Of a stretch of DNA of 64,000 nucleotides, positions 10,985 to 23,104 are shown piece by piece. The notes below the pieces were generated by a model, which made no database searches, was not told the DNA's origin, and was given only the letters and a program-made list of their open reading frames with translations. The first letter of the stretch is position 1; each line of letters starts with the position of its first letter. Origin of the DNA: Elephas maximus indicus (Eukaryota; Chordata; Mammalia; Proboscidea; Elephantidae); NCBI RefSeq assembly GCF_024166365.1, contig NC_064827.1, positions 46,404,635 to 46,468,634 of the forward strand, in the 5' to 3' direction. The position numbers and the translations under genes are program-made.

Positions 10985-11935
10985 GGAATGAAAAGACAGC
11001 CACCAAGTAGAACATACCTGTAACACAGATACCTGTCAAGGGACCACTAACCAAAATATATGAAGAACTCTAACAAATCAGTAAGAAAAACTGAAAAATG
11101 AGCAAAACATGTGAATGCACAATTCACAAAACAGGCCATCCAATTTGCCAATAAAAAAGTGCTCAGCATCAGTAGTAACCAAGGAAAGCAAATTAAAACC
11201 ACAAGAGATATCATTATACACCCATGAGAACAGTTAAAAAATTTAAAACCCACAATACCAATTATTCACAATGATGTGATGCAACATGAACTCCGACATA
11301 CTGCTGGTAGCAAAGTAAACTGGTACAATCTCTCAGAACACTGTTAGGCCTCATGCAGCAAAGCATTTTCACTCCGATGTTATAACTTTAGAACTTCATT
11401 GACACATAATAGAAAATGTCTAAGAACGTGCTTAGATGCACTGTTCTCAGTAGTCAGAAAACATGAGCAACTCAAATATCCATCAAAAATATATTGCGAC
11501 ATACTCATACCATGAAACACTGTATAGCAATGAAAATAAGTGAGGTCACCTCATGAATAAATCTCACAAAATATTCAGCAAAAGAAGCAAGATGCAAAAT
11601 ATGAACAGTACAATTCTTTATGCATGAAGTTCTTAAAACTAGTAAAACTAAACTACGTTGCTTAGGGATGTAGAAAAAGGGGGGTAAAACTATGAAGAAA
11701 AGCAAAGAAATGATTATCACAAAAGGCAAGATAATGGCTTCTTCTGGGGGGCAGAGATTATGATTTGGAAGGTGATGCTATTGCATATTGGTGATATTTT
11801 ATTTCTTGACTTACGTGGTGGTTACATATGTACTCTTATGACTATCTGTTAAACTATATATTTGTGTTTTTTTCTGCACATGTATTTATTATATTTCATA
11901 GTTTAAAACAAAGACAAATAAATAGACAAATTACT
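10985..11935 (+). mobile_element. Old L1 (L1M-type) 3' end
   Basis: Diverged end of ORF2 (11040-11420: codons for the KTMRYH-like and C-terminal region) and a 3' UTR ending in A-rich sequence ('ggtggttacatatgtactc', 11817). It is probably the same insertion as 9955-10500, with 10500-10985 lost or replaced. Confidence 0.55.
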
Positions 11936-13387
11936 GCTTGATTCTCAGAAAAACTGAGGGAACTACAAATCCTTCATCTTTAAATTAAAACCTTGCCATG
12001 CCAAATCCATACCAGAATGTGTGTCAGCTAAATTTTAAATGATGCCTACTTATCTTAAGCCTGTAAGTGGAGAGAGAGAATCTCCTGGTAGCAGAACTAT
12101 GCTTTGTCAAGAGTCACCTGAGGACCCCTCTTAGATGGGAAATGTAAGGTGAGTAGGCACCCAAAGTCCTAGGGTAGACAGCTTGTTGAAGGCTGCCATT
12201 CCTGGTAGGTGAACCCTGGAGAGGAAGTGGAATCAATTTGCCAAAGGAATTTGGGATAGAGTTACAAGGGAATCTGAGCCCTTAACCAAGGTTTGAAAAT
12301 AAAGAAATAAATCTCTTGAGTGGTCTGGGGTGACCCTAACCAAGGCTGCTAGCAGAAGAGAGCCCCATATGTCCCAAAAGGGAACTCACCAGAAGCCTGG
12401 GGGAACCCAGCCTAATGAAAGGATTAACACAAGGCCCAGGTGCAGTGCTTTGGGAAGAAGAGCTAAGCATGTGAGCATAAACTAACAAAGCTCTAACCTT
12501 GGAATCCAAGCATGGGATCATGCTGGCAGGGATCTGGTCCAATAAGGGCGTTGAGCAGCAGTGACCACACATCCTTGGACCGGTCAGGACAGCTCTTCAA
12601 CAGTGATACCATGTAGCTGTGTCAGAAATAACAACGTGGGTGGACTGCTCAGACTCGCAGTTCTCTCTCTGGAGAGTGGAAGTAAGACTGACCCCTTTGG
12701 ACTGTATGAGCTCCCAGGGGGTTTGGAGAGAGACATCTGAATTCTCACTAATAAGGGCATTAGGGTACTTGGGAGATTACTTGGAAAAATAATTAAATAT
12801 TAATTATTATTAATTAATATAATACCGTATTGGAACTCAACTGGAGAAATGAGACATACAACTGAAATAGACCAAATCTTAATCAAATATCTTTTTGTAT
12901 ATGTACCTTTATGTACACAATAGCAAATACTTAGATATGAGGAGAAACTATTAAAACACTAAGCTAACAGAAAGAGGGTAATGAGAGAACTTAGGAGGCA
13001 TTTCAGTCAAAGTCCATGATAGGTGACAAGAAGGTTCATTCATTAAAGCAAAATGAAAGAACAAATTGCTTCTTGAACCATCTATTACTACTATGTGAAT
13101 GAGACTTGTTTCTTCCACATCTTCCTTGAAAAGCACCTCAGTACGCAATAGCTTCTTAGTTGCCCAGGACACCATCCCTCCCACCTCTGAGCTCTCTTGT
13201 TGGCTCACTATCTACACCTTTATCAGAGACTCCATTGATCTGTCCCTTGCACATGGTACAAGGTGGGTGTGTGCCCTCTGTTTTATCCCCCTAAAAGTTC
13301 TGAGGTCCCTAGGGCCACCGTCTATATGTTTTTTATCTCTGTCTCTACTTACTCCCACTACTCTTGGCCCTGCTACCAGTGCATGTT

Positions 13388-13430
13388 TGTGGAAGGAAGA
13401 AGGGAGGGAGGAAAGGAGGGAGGGAGGGAT
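13388..13430 (+). repeat. Purine (GGGA)n-like simple repeat
   Basis: A 43-base run of G and A with few interruptions; low complexity. Confidence 0.85.
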
Positions 13431-13553
13431 GACAGCATTGCAACTGAAAAACAAAAACAGAGACCACCACCACAAAACAGAAACCCACAGCCAACTGGTG
13501 ACTGTTTGACCATGGATTAACAGCTACCTGTGCTATAAAAATACAACTGCCCT

Positions 13554-13570
13554 GATAACCATGGAAACCA
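13554..13570 (+). promoter_or_regulatory. Possible RFX X-box
   Basis: gataaccatggaaacca has the two half-sites of an RFX X-box (consensus GTTRCC-AT-GGYAAC) with the right spacing. Single site by eye only. Confidence 0.25.
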
Positions 13571-13924
13571 AAATTCAGGCATGACAGAGAGGGCGGATGT
13601 TTTCAGAAATCTTAAAATAAAAGGCCTGAAACTAAAAACACAAAGAAATCCAAGTATTCCAGGCCAGAAGGAAATCCCTTCCTAAAAGCCCTGACAAAGT
13701 AGCATTTTCTCCCATATCTAAAACCTCACCAGGCTTTCGCCCTCCTGCAAAGGATCACAAAACCATTCGGGCCTCTCTGTGTACTCTGTCCCTTGGGGCC
13801 AGCTGTTACCTATGAAGCAAATTCACTGGCAGTTGGAACTTACTGTTACTATAATTTGTACTGAGGACCAGAAAGGAAATTTTTATAATCTCAAGCTAAC
13901 ATAGCTAGCTATGAAAAAAGCCCC

Positions 13925-14030
13925 ATGGGGCAAGGACCCTGTCCATGCTATTCATGGCTCTATCTCCAGCTCCTAGTAGATGTACAAGCACACAGTAGGC
14001 GCTCCATAAATACTAGTGAAATAAATGAAG
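13925..14030 (+). mobile_element. L2 3' end
   Basis: 'cacacagtaggcgctccata' with a following 'agtgaaataaatgaa' is the L2 terminus. Confidence 0.5.
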
Positions 14031-14519
14031 AATTAAGGTTAGAGCTTAGGGAAAGCACAGTGCCTGGTAAAACGTGCATTCTCTCCACCATCCAGTGCCA
14101 GCACTGTTGGATCTGAGCAAAATCAAAGTCCTATCCTCATTCAGGGTCCAGTTTCTCCATTTGCAAAAGCAGGCAGCTGGATGAGATGGTTTCCCAGGCA
14201 TCTTCCAGCTCTGACAATCACTTACTGTGCTTTTTTTTAGTGGCAGCACATGCCTGGCACTTTTCTTTCCCCTCAGAGAGAATCTGATACCCATCTGCTC
14301 AAGTAAATTAATGTTCCCATCCTGCCTGACTCATCTCGTAGGAACAACAGGTTCACATGCCAATTTTAAAAGGGAAGGCAAAGGGGCCCCAGAAAGAGTA
14401 AAGAGGGGAGGGTCCCACAAGCCCCCTTTCTTAGAAAATCAAAACAACACTGTTTTTAGGATTAAAGATCTAGAAGCTGAAGTATGATTACTGCTACTAA
14501 AAACTCCTCACGTGGAGCA

Positions 14520-14770
14520 TTCTCTAGCTTGTTAATTTAATAATACTTGTATTAATAACACTATTAAGCACTTCTGTACTGGATACTGTTCTAAACCCTT
14601 TAAACTTAATCCTCACAGCAACTGCATGAGCTAAGTATTATTATTATTATCTCCTTTTAATAGATGAGGAATCTATCTGGTTCAAGGTTACACAGCTAAT
14701 AAGTGGCAAAACTAGGACCTGAATCCAGGTCTGACCGACTCCAGAGTTCCAGTTCTTTAAATGGCTTTCC
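14520..14770 (-). mobile_element. MIR
   Basis: Inverted MIR: 'atagatgaggaatctatctg', 'ggttacacagctaataagtg', 'acctgaatccaggtctgacc'. Confidence 0.65.
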
Positions 14771-15039
14771 CTTCTGTTCTTCCCTGTAGTCCTATGAGGG
14801 AGCCTGGGCAGGGGTTGTCAGCTTTACTTTAAAGACGGAGAACCCGAGTCTCCCAGAAGCTTAAAATTTGTACAAAACTCATAAGCGCCGTAGTAAGTGA
14901 AGAAGCCTGGCCCCAAGCTCCCTCCTGGGTTCCTAGCTGAGGGGGCATCCCATCTGAAAAGTCTGCATCTTCCTCCTCGACTTCACTTACTTACAACACC
15001 TCAGAGCTAAAGGCAACCGCGGAGACTCACCCTCCCGGA

Positions 15040-15840
15040 CAGGTTGTTTTACAGGAGGGGAAACCAAGGCAGAGCTATGGCTCCAGGTGCAGGCAAACGA
15101 GAGCGCAGCAGCGCGGAGCCGCGGGCGACCCCAGGACAGCCCACACGGTCCCTTCAGGATCCTGATTCCCGAAGCCGGACCAGACGCTCAGCCTCTGCCA
15201 GGAGCCAGCAGCGCCTCCATGGCCGGTCGCCTCACGAGGCGCCCCAGGCTCCCCGCAGACGGCCCCAAAGGACACAAGCCCACTTCCCCCGGTCCCCGCC
15301 CGCTCTGGATCGGGGGCATCCGAGGAACGCGGGCGGAATAATTCGCTCGCAGCCTCCGCGAGCGCAGCCTCCACGAGCCCAGCCACCTCTTACCTCGCAG
15401 GGTGGTCCCCGGGCGCTGGCCCACAGCAGTGTTCGGCCGCGGCAGCCGCGGACGCCCCAAAGCCGCCCGCTACCCCCGCCGCCGCTGCACGAACCGCGGG
15501 GGAGCCGGGAGGACTGCGGCGCGCGGCCAGGGGCGGGCGGCCAGGGGCGGGCAGAGGCGCCGGGAGCACCGCCCCTCCCGCTCGGGGGCGGACGGTTGCC
15601 AGGGGCTCGTGCCAGGCCGCTCTGTCATGTGATGCGCGAGGAGGGGGATGTTGGGAGCTGCAGGCGGGGGCCCGCGAAATAGTCCAGCCGGCTGGGGCCT
15701 TGCTTCCAGCCCACCGCGGCAGAAAGGAACCCGAGCAACTTCTGCAGGAAGGGGGCGGTCCTGCTGCGGACGGCGCAGGGAGGGGCGAGGGAGAGAGACG
15801 CAAAGGGGGGCGGGTGGGTCTTCAGATACTGCTGCAAAGG
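15040..15840 (-). promoter_or_regulatory. FBXO10: CpG island, probable FBXO10 promoter
   Basis: About 0.8 kb of very GC- and CpG-rich sequence with GC boxes (for example 'ggggcggg' type runs at 15530-15600) stands alone in a 30 kb AT-rich region. In human 9p13 the gene next to TOMM5 on its 3' side, on the same strand and roughly 12 kb away, is FBXO10. Here the island ends about 15 kb from the TOMM5 poly(A) site, on the right side for a minus-strand gene. No FBXO10 protein sequence is present, so the assignment rests on synteny and the donor site at 15393. Confidence 0.6.
15394..15830 (-). other. FBXO10: Candidate non-coding first exon of FBXO10
   Basis: On the minus strand CTGCGAG is followed by GTAAGAG at 15393-15387, a near-perfect splice donor at the left part of the CpG island. 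A second, also good, donor (G then GTGAGT, 15030-15025) lies 360 bases further and could serve a longer or alternative first exon. A frame of 137 codons (15803-15390) runs open up to the donor, but it is low-complexity GC-driven sequence without resemblance to the FBXO10 start, which I recall lies in exon 2. The start of the exon is not determined. Confidence 0.35.
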
Positions 15841-16044
15841 CGAGCTTGTGCAAGGGCGATTAAGGCTTGTATTGCATGGCATCCGAAGGGGCAAAAATAG
15901 AACCGGTGGGCGGGACTTGTAGGGAGGCATGCTGGGGTCGATATAAATTAGATTCTTCCAGCTACTGGAGTTGGGTAACAGCGTGACGGGCTGTTTTAGG
16001 AGGTGGTGCTGTTCCTTGTAGGTGTGGCCATATGGACTGGGTTC

Positions 16045-16260
16045 ATTCTCTCCATAAACTTGAGCACTGGCTATGGGCCAGAGAATATACTAGGAGTATA
16101 TATTAAATTAATATGTGTAGCACTTAGCATCAGGCCTGCACATAGTAAATGCACTGTTGCTGCTGTTATTTTGGACACAATAGTGAACAAGGTGATATGG
16201 CTCCTGCTCTCCTGAAGTTAATTCTCCAGTGGAGAAGGTAGATATTAAAATGATCATATA
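16045..16260 (-). mobile_element. L2, left part, split by the full-length L1
   Basis: 'gtgaacaaggtgatatggct' and following match the inverted L2 3' region. It continues at 24590. Confidence 0.45.
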
Positions 16261-17585
16261 AAAGATGGCGGAGTAATCGGACGCGCCTACTGATCCCTGT
16301 TATAACAAAGACCTGAGAAAACAAGTGGAACAATTATATATAGGTCAAGCTAGGAGCCCTAAACATCAAAGGCAGAGTTAGGAAATCGGACAGAATGGCA
16401 GGGGGGAGGGGAAAACGGTTCAGAGGTGGGGAGGAGGGGCCGGACCTGACTCAGCAGGAGTCTGCGCCCCTCAGGCAAGATCTTCTGGCGTGACTGCAGG
16501 GCTGAGGGTAGTGTTAAGGACAAGGTTTCCTCAGGGAGAGACAGCGAGCTGCAGAGTCTACTCACCTCGGGAACAGAGAAGAACAGCGCTCTAGGCAAAA
16601 GCTAAGTACTTGCATTTATTTTACCATGCCCCTGGCTCCCAAACTGGCTTCAGTGGCTGTCGATTTCCCTGGGCCCGAGCTAGGTTCTGCTGCACATCCT
16701 GAGCCATTCTCCCAGCGATGGAGAAGGGATAAATTAACAGTTGGGGGAAAAGATTATCTGCCAGGTCCACTAAGCTGGGGAGCCCAGGACAAAAGCGGCT
16801 CTTGTCCATCCACAAATGGTCTGCAGGCTTTGAATAGCTTGCACCCCTACATGGACCTGTGTGGGCCTATTTCAGGAGATTAGGCCCTTGTCGGCAGACT
16901 GCTTGAGATTTGACTTCAGTTGTTTCCGCTGTGCAGTGAAAAGGTGGGTTTTTTGATGTTTGACACCACTTTGCCTATTAAACACGGTCCTCACCTACCC
17001 AAATCAGGGGCCTCAGGACTGGTGGCTCCACCATCACCTAGCCACTTGTGACAGGGGTCCAAGGATAGGTGGTCCTTCCCAATCCTTACAACCAAAAGCA
17101 TTGGGAGCCCATGGTCCAGCTGCAGAACCCACCCACCTGTGCACTCTAGGGAACAGTGACATGGTTTCCTCACAGACACTCAGCCCCCTGCCTTGTTCAG
17201 AGTGTGATCCCCCCACTGTTGCAACCAGATACCTGAGCCTATACCAATCACCACTGCCCGTCTAAGACTGTAAGATAGAGCCAGTACCACACACTTGATG
17301 ACCAACTACCAGGACACTTAAGCTGAATCCATACAAGAAAAGTAAATGGACTCCTAGGCTCATATACCTGGTAGCAGCTCTAGCCATCTAGTTACAGAAC
17401 ATTAGTGCTTCAAAAGGCGCAAATAATCAAGTTAGCTCACTCAAGCAGCCTATTTGGGCATATCAAAACAAAACAAAGCAAGAAGCTAGGATACAGTAAG
17501 TAAATATAAAAGTAAATTAATACAATAACTTATAGATGGCTTGGGGGGATAGTAGTCAATAACAAATCACATAAAGAAGCCGACC
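16261..17585 (+). promoter_or_regulatory. L1 5' UTR
   Basis: About 1.3 kb of non-coding leader comes before the ORF1-like ATG at 17586. It opens with a GC-rich block (16261-16600) followed by less GC-rich sequence. In L1 elements this region contains the internal polymerase II promoter; that role here is by family. Confidence 0.6.
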
Positions 17586-18540
17586 ATGATTGCTTCAACG
17601 AACTCTCAAAACAAAGACTCTTCCAGATGAAGATGTATTCTGGAATTACCAGCTGTAGAATACAAAACATTAATATACAGAACTCTTTAAGACATCAGGA
17701 AGGAGATCAGGCAAAATGCAGAATAAGCTAAGGAACACCAGATAAAGCAGTTGAAGAAATTAAAAAGGATGTTCAAGAACATAATGAAAAATTTAATAGG
17801 CTGCAAGAAACCATAGAAAAACAGCAATCAGAAATTCAGAAGATTAACAATAAAATTACAGAATTAGACAACTCAATAGAAAGTCAGAGGAGCAAAACTG
17901 AGGAAATGGAAGGCAAAATTAGTGAGACTGAAGATAAAACACTTGGCGACAATATATTTAAAGAAAAATCAGATAAAAGAAAAAAAAAATGAAGAAACCT
18001 TAAGAATCCTGTGGGACTGTATCAAGAAAAATAACCTACAGGTGATTGGAATACCAGAACATGGAGGGATAACAGGAAACACAGAGAGAATTGTTGAAGA
18101 TTTGTTGGCAGAAAATTTCTCTGATATCATGAAAGATGAGAAGATATCCAAGATCCTCACTGAAACCCACATAAGGTAGATCTTGAAAGAAAGTCACCAG
18201 GACATATTATAATCAAACTTGCCAAAACCAAAGGTAAAGAGAGAATCTTAAGAGCTGCTAGGCATAAATGAGAAGTCACCTACAAAGGAGAGGCAATACG
18301 AATAAGCTTGGACTACTTGGCAGAAACCATGCGGGCAAGAAAGCAATGGGATAACTTATGTAAAGCATTGAAGGAAAAAAAAAAATTGCCAGCCAGGAAT
18401 CATATATTCAGCAAAACTCTCTCAAATATGAAGGCGAAAATAGGACATTTCCAGATAAACAGAAGTTGAGGGAATTTGTAAAAACCAAACCAAAACTACA
18501 AGAAACACTAAAGGAAGTTCTCTGGTTAGAAAATCAATAA
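17586..18540 (+). pseudogene. L1 ORF1 remnant
   Basis: Decayed ORF1. A lysine/glutamate-rich coiled-coil stretch (about 17740-17940) is followed by residues like LWDCIKKNNLQVIGIPE (from 18005), matching the RNA-recognition part of ORF1p (human EIWDYVKRPNLRLIGVPE). Next comes a C-terminal part with YKGEAIRISLDYLAETMRARKQWD (18281-18350), equivalent to human TLKGKPIRLTVDLSAETLQARREW. Stops and shifts break the frame, for example TAG after THIR at about 18177 and TGA near 18270. ORF1p is the trimeric nucleic-acid chaperone of L1. Confidence 0.75.
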
Positions 18541-20161
18541 TATTAGCTATCAGCCCAAGATTAGAACACAGGACAGAGCAACCAGATATCAACCCAGACA
18601 GAGAAATCACAAAAATAAATCAAGATAAAAAAAATTCAAAACAGTTAACAGTGATGACATTATGTAAAAGATGACAACATTAAAACAATAAAGAGGGACT
18701 AAAAAATGCAGTCATAGATCTTTCATATGGAGAGGAAGTCAAGGCAGTATAAAGAAATAAAAGTTAGGTTTAAACTTAGAAAAATAGGGGTAAATATTAA
18801 GGTAAACACAAATGAGAATAACAATCCTACACATCAAAATAAAATACAAGATAAAAATAAAGACTCAGCAAAAATAATAACAACAATGAATAAGAGGAAA
18901 AGACAATTTATAAAGATAAACTACTCAGCACAAAAAATTAAGTGGAAAAAAGGAACTGTCAACAACACACACAAAAAAGACATCAATATAATAGCACCAA
19001 AATCATACCTATCCATAATTGCACTGAATGTAAATGGACTAAATGCACAAATAAAGACACAGAGGGTTGCAGAATGCGTAAAAAAAAAATCCGTCTATAT
19101 GCTGCCTACAAGAGACACATCTTAGACTTAAAGGCACAAACAAACTGAAACTCAAAGGATGAAAAAAATACATCTAGCAAACAACAATCAAAAAAGAGCA
19201 GGAGTGGCAATGTTAATTTCTGACAAAATAGACTTCAAATCCACCACGAAGGCTAAGGAAGGACACTATATAATGATTAAAGGGACAGTATACCAGGGAG
19301 GATATAACCATATTAAATATTTGTGCACCCAATGATAGGGCTTCATGATACATAAAACAAACTCTTAACAGCATTGAAAAGTGAGATAGACAGCTCCACA
19401 ATAATAGTCAGAGACTTCAACACACCACTTTCACTGAAAGACAGAACATCCAGAAAGAAGCCCAATAAAGACATGGAAGACCTAAATGCCACAATCAACC
19501 AACTTGACCTCATACACATATACAGAACATTCCACCCAACAGCAGCCAAGTATACTTTCTTTTCCAATGCACAGAGAACATTCTCTAGAATAGACCACAT
19601 ATTAGGTCATAAAGCAAGCCTTAACAGAATCCAAAACATCAAAATATTACAAAGCATCTTCTCTGACCATAAAGCCATAAAAGTAGAAATCAATAACAGA
19701 AAAAGCAGGCAAAAGAAATCAAACATTTGGAAACTGAAGAATACCCTGCTCAAAAATGATTGGGTTATAGAATAAGAATGGGATAAATAAATTCATAGAA
19801 TCCAATGAGAATGAAAACACTTCCTATCAGAACCTTTGGGACACAGCAAAAGCAGTGCTCAGAGGTCAATTTCTATCAATAAATGTACACATACAAAAAG
19901 AAGAAAGGGCCAGAATCAAAGAATTATCCCTACTACTTCAACAAATAGAAAGAGAGCAACAAAAGAAACCCTCAGGCACTAAAAGAAAGCAAATAATAAA
20001 AATTAGAGCAGAATTAAATGAAATAGAGAACAGAAAAACAATTGAAAGAACTAACAAGAGCTGGTTCTTTTAAAAAATTAACAAAATTGATAAATCATTG
20101 GCCAAACTGACAAAAGAAAAACAGGAGAGGAAGCAAATAACCCAAATAAGGAATGGGATGA

Positions 20162-20862
20162 CACTTTGAAATGTGGCGTCTGGGGTCTTAAATACTAACA
20201 AGCGGCCAGCTAAGATGCATCAATTGGTCTCAACCCACCTGGAGCAAAGGAGAATGAAGAACACCAAGGTCACACAGTAACTAAGAGCCCAAGAGACAGA
20301 AAGGGCCACATGAACCAGAGACCGACATCATCCTGAGACCAGAAGGACTAGTTGGTGCCCGGCCACAATCGATGACTGCCCTGACAGGGAGCACAACAGA
20401 GAACCCCTGAGGGAGCAGGAGATCAGTGGGATGCAGACCCCAAATTCTCATAAAAAGACCATACTTAATGGTCTGACTGAGACTAGAGGAATCCCGGCGG
20501 TCATGGTCCCCAAAACTCCTGTTGGCACAGGACAGGAACCATTCCCGAAGACAACTCATCAGACATGGAAGGGACTGGACAGTGGGTAGGAGAAAGATAC
20601 TGATGAAGAGTGAGCTAATTATATCAGGTGGACACTTGAGACTGTGTTGGCATCTCCTGTCTGGAGGGGGGATGGAAGGATAGAGAGAGTTGGAAGCTGA
20701 CAAAATTGTCACGAAAGGAGAGACTGGAAGGGCTGACTCATTAGGGGGAGAACAAGTGGGAGTACGGAGTAAGGTGTATATAAACTTATATGTGACAGTC
20801 TGACTTGATTTGTAAACGTTCACTTGAAGCTCAATAAAAGTTAATAAAAAAAAAAAGAAAGA
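20162..20862 (+). mobile_element. 5'-truncated L1 3' end inserted in L1 ORF2
   Basis: A 700-base L1 3' UTR ending in 'caataaaagttaataaa' and an A-rich tail. It is flanked by the 10-bp TSD aatgggatga (20152-20161 and 20863-20872), which is ORF2 sequence of the host L1, so it is younger than the element it sits in. The antisense strand has an open frame of 180 codons (20823-20281). Confidence 0.92.
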
Positions 20863-22947
20863 AATGGGATGAGCAATATCACAACAGACCCAACTGATAT
20901 TAAAAGAATCATATCAGATTACTACGAAAAATTGTACTCTAACAAATTTGAAAACCTAGAAGAAATGAATGAATTTCTAGAAACACACTACCTACCTAAA
21001 CTAACACGAACAGAGGTAGAACAACTAAATAAACCCATAACAAAAGAAGAGATTGAAAAGGTAATTTAAAAACTCCCAACGAAAGAAAGCTCTGGCCTGG
21101 ACGGCTTCACTGGAGAGTTCTACCAATCATTCAGAGAACAGTTAACACCACTACTACTAAAGGTATTTCAGAACATAGAAAAGGAAAGAATACTACCAAA
21201 CTCATTCTATGAAGCTAGCATATCCCTGATACCAAAACAAGGTAAAGACACCACAAAAAAAGAAAAGTACAAACCTATATCCCTCATGAACTTAGATGCA
21301 AAAATCCTCAACAAATTCCAGCCAATAGAATTCAACAACATATCAAAAAAATAATTCACCATGACTGAGTGGGATTCATACCAGGTATGCAGGGATAGTT
21401 CAATATTAGAAAAACAATCAATGTAATCCATCATATAAATAAAACAAAAGTCAAGAACCACATGATCTCATCAATTGATGCAGAAAAGGCATTTGACAAA
21501 GTCCAACACCCATTCATGATAAAAACTCTCAGCAAAATTAGAATAGAAGGAAAACTCCTCAACGTAGGTAACAGCCAACATCATCCTAAATGGAGAGAGT
21601 CTGAAAGCATTCCCTTTGAGAATGGGAACCAGACAAGAATGCCCTTTATCACTACTCTTGTTCAACATTGCGCTGGAGGTCCTAGCCAGAGCAACCAGGC
21701 TAGGTAAAGAAATAAAGGGCATCCAGATTGGTAAGGAAGAAGTAACTCTATTTGCAGAAGACATGATCTTATACACAGAAAACCCTAAAGAATCTTCAAG
21801 AAAACTACCAAAACTAATAGAAGAGTTGAGCAGAGTACCAGGATACAAGATAAACATACAAAAATCAGTTGGATTCCTCTACACCAACAAAAAGAACATT
21901 GAAGAGGAAATCACCATTTCAATACCATTTACAGTAGCCGCCAAGAAGATAACATACTTAGGAATAAATCTAACCAGAGGCATAAAAATCACATACAAAG
22001 AAAACTACAAGACACTACTGCAAGAAACCAAAAGAGATCTACATAAGTGGAAAAACATACCTTGCTCATAGATAGGAAGACTCATCATTGTAAAAATGTC
22101 TATTCTACCGAAAGCAGTCTATAGATACAATGCAATTCTGATCCAAATTCCAATGACATTTTTTAATGAGATGGAGAAACAAATCACCAACTTCATATAG
22201 AAGGGAAAGAGGCCGTGGATAAGTGAAGCATTACTGAAAAAGAAGAACAAAGTGGGAGGCCTCGCACTACCTGGTTTTAGAACCTTTTATACTGCCACAG
22301 TGGTCAAAACAGCCTGGTACTGGTACAACAACAGATACTTAGACCAGTGGAACAGAATTGAGGATCCAGACATAAATCCATCTACCTAGGAGCAGCTGAT
22401 ATTTGACAAAGGCCCAAAGTCAGTAAATGGGGAAAAGACAATCTCTTTAACAAATGTCGCTAGCATACTGGATATCTATCTGAAAAAAAAAAATGAAACA
22501 AGACCCATACGTCACACCATGCACAAAAACTAACTCAAAATGGATCAAAGACCTAAATACAAAAATCTAAAACAATTAAGATCATGGAAGAAAAAATAGG
22601 GACAAAGCTAGGAGCCCTAATACATGGCATAAACAGTATACAAAACATTACTAAAAATGCACAAACACCAGAAGAGAAACCAGATAACTGGAAGCTCCTA
22701 AAAATCAAACACCTATGCTCATCCAAAGACTTCATCAAAAGAGTAAAAAGAATGGGTAAAAGTTTTTAGCTATGACATTTCCGATCAGCATCTAATCTCT
22801 AAAATCTATATGATACCGCAAAAACTCAACAACAAAAAGACAAATAACCTGATTAAAAAATGGCTAAAGGATATGAACAGACACTTCACCAAAGAAGACA
22901 TTCAGGCAGCTAACAGATACATGAGGAAATGCTCACGATCATTAGCC

Positions 22948-23104
22948 ATTCCACTGCCATTTTGAGTCAATTCCTACTCACAGTGACCCTATATGACAGA
23001 GTAGAACTGCCGCATAGAGTTTCTAAGGAGCGCCTGGTCAATTCAAACTGCAGACCTTTTGGTTAGCAGCCATAGCAATTAACCACTACACCACCAGGGT
23101 TTCC
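22948..23104 (-). mobile_element. AfroSINE in L1 ORF2
   Basis: Perfect TSD cattagcc (22940-22947, 23105-23112). The SINE interrupts the C-terminal ORF2 region, so it is younger than the L1. Confidence 0.92.

Larger units (their letters stand above)
11936..13900. other. No gene seen; mostly unassigned
   Basis: Holds the AT-rich stretch 12785-12825, the purine run and the X-box-like site. The 136-codon frame at 13099-13509 runs through the purine repeat and is not convincing. Confidence 0.5.

Noticed and set aside
13099-13509. 136-codon plus-strand frame
   Set aside because: Passes through a purine simple repeat, with frames open on the other strand too; no recognised domain.
1-15000. FBXO10 coding exons
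   Set aside because: No F-box or beta-helix repeat sequence was found in any frame; they are expected to the left of the window.
15044-15682. 212-codon plus-strand frame in the CpG island
   Set aside because: Arg/Pro/Ala-rich sequence produced by GC-rich DNA with few stops. Other frames on both strands are open over the same bases and none shows a family.
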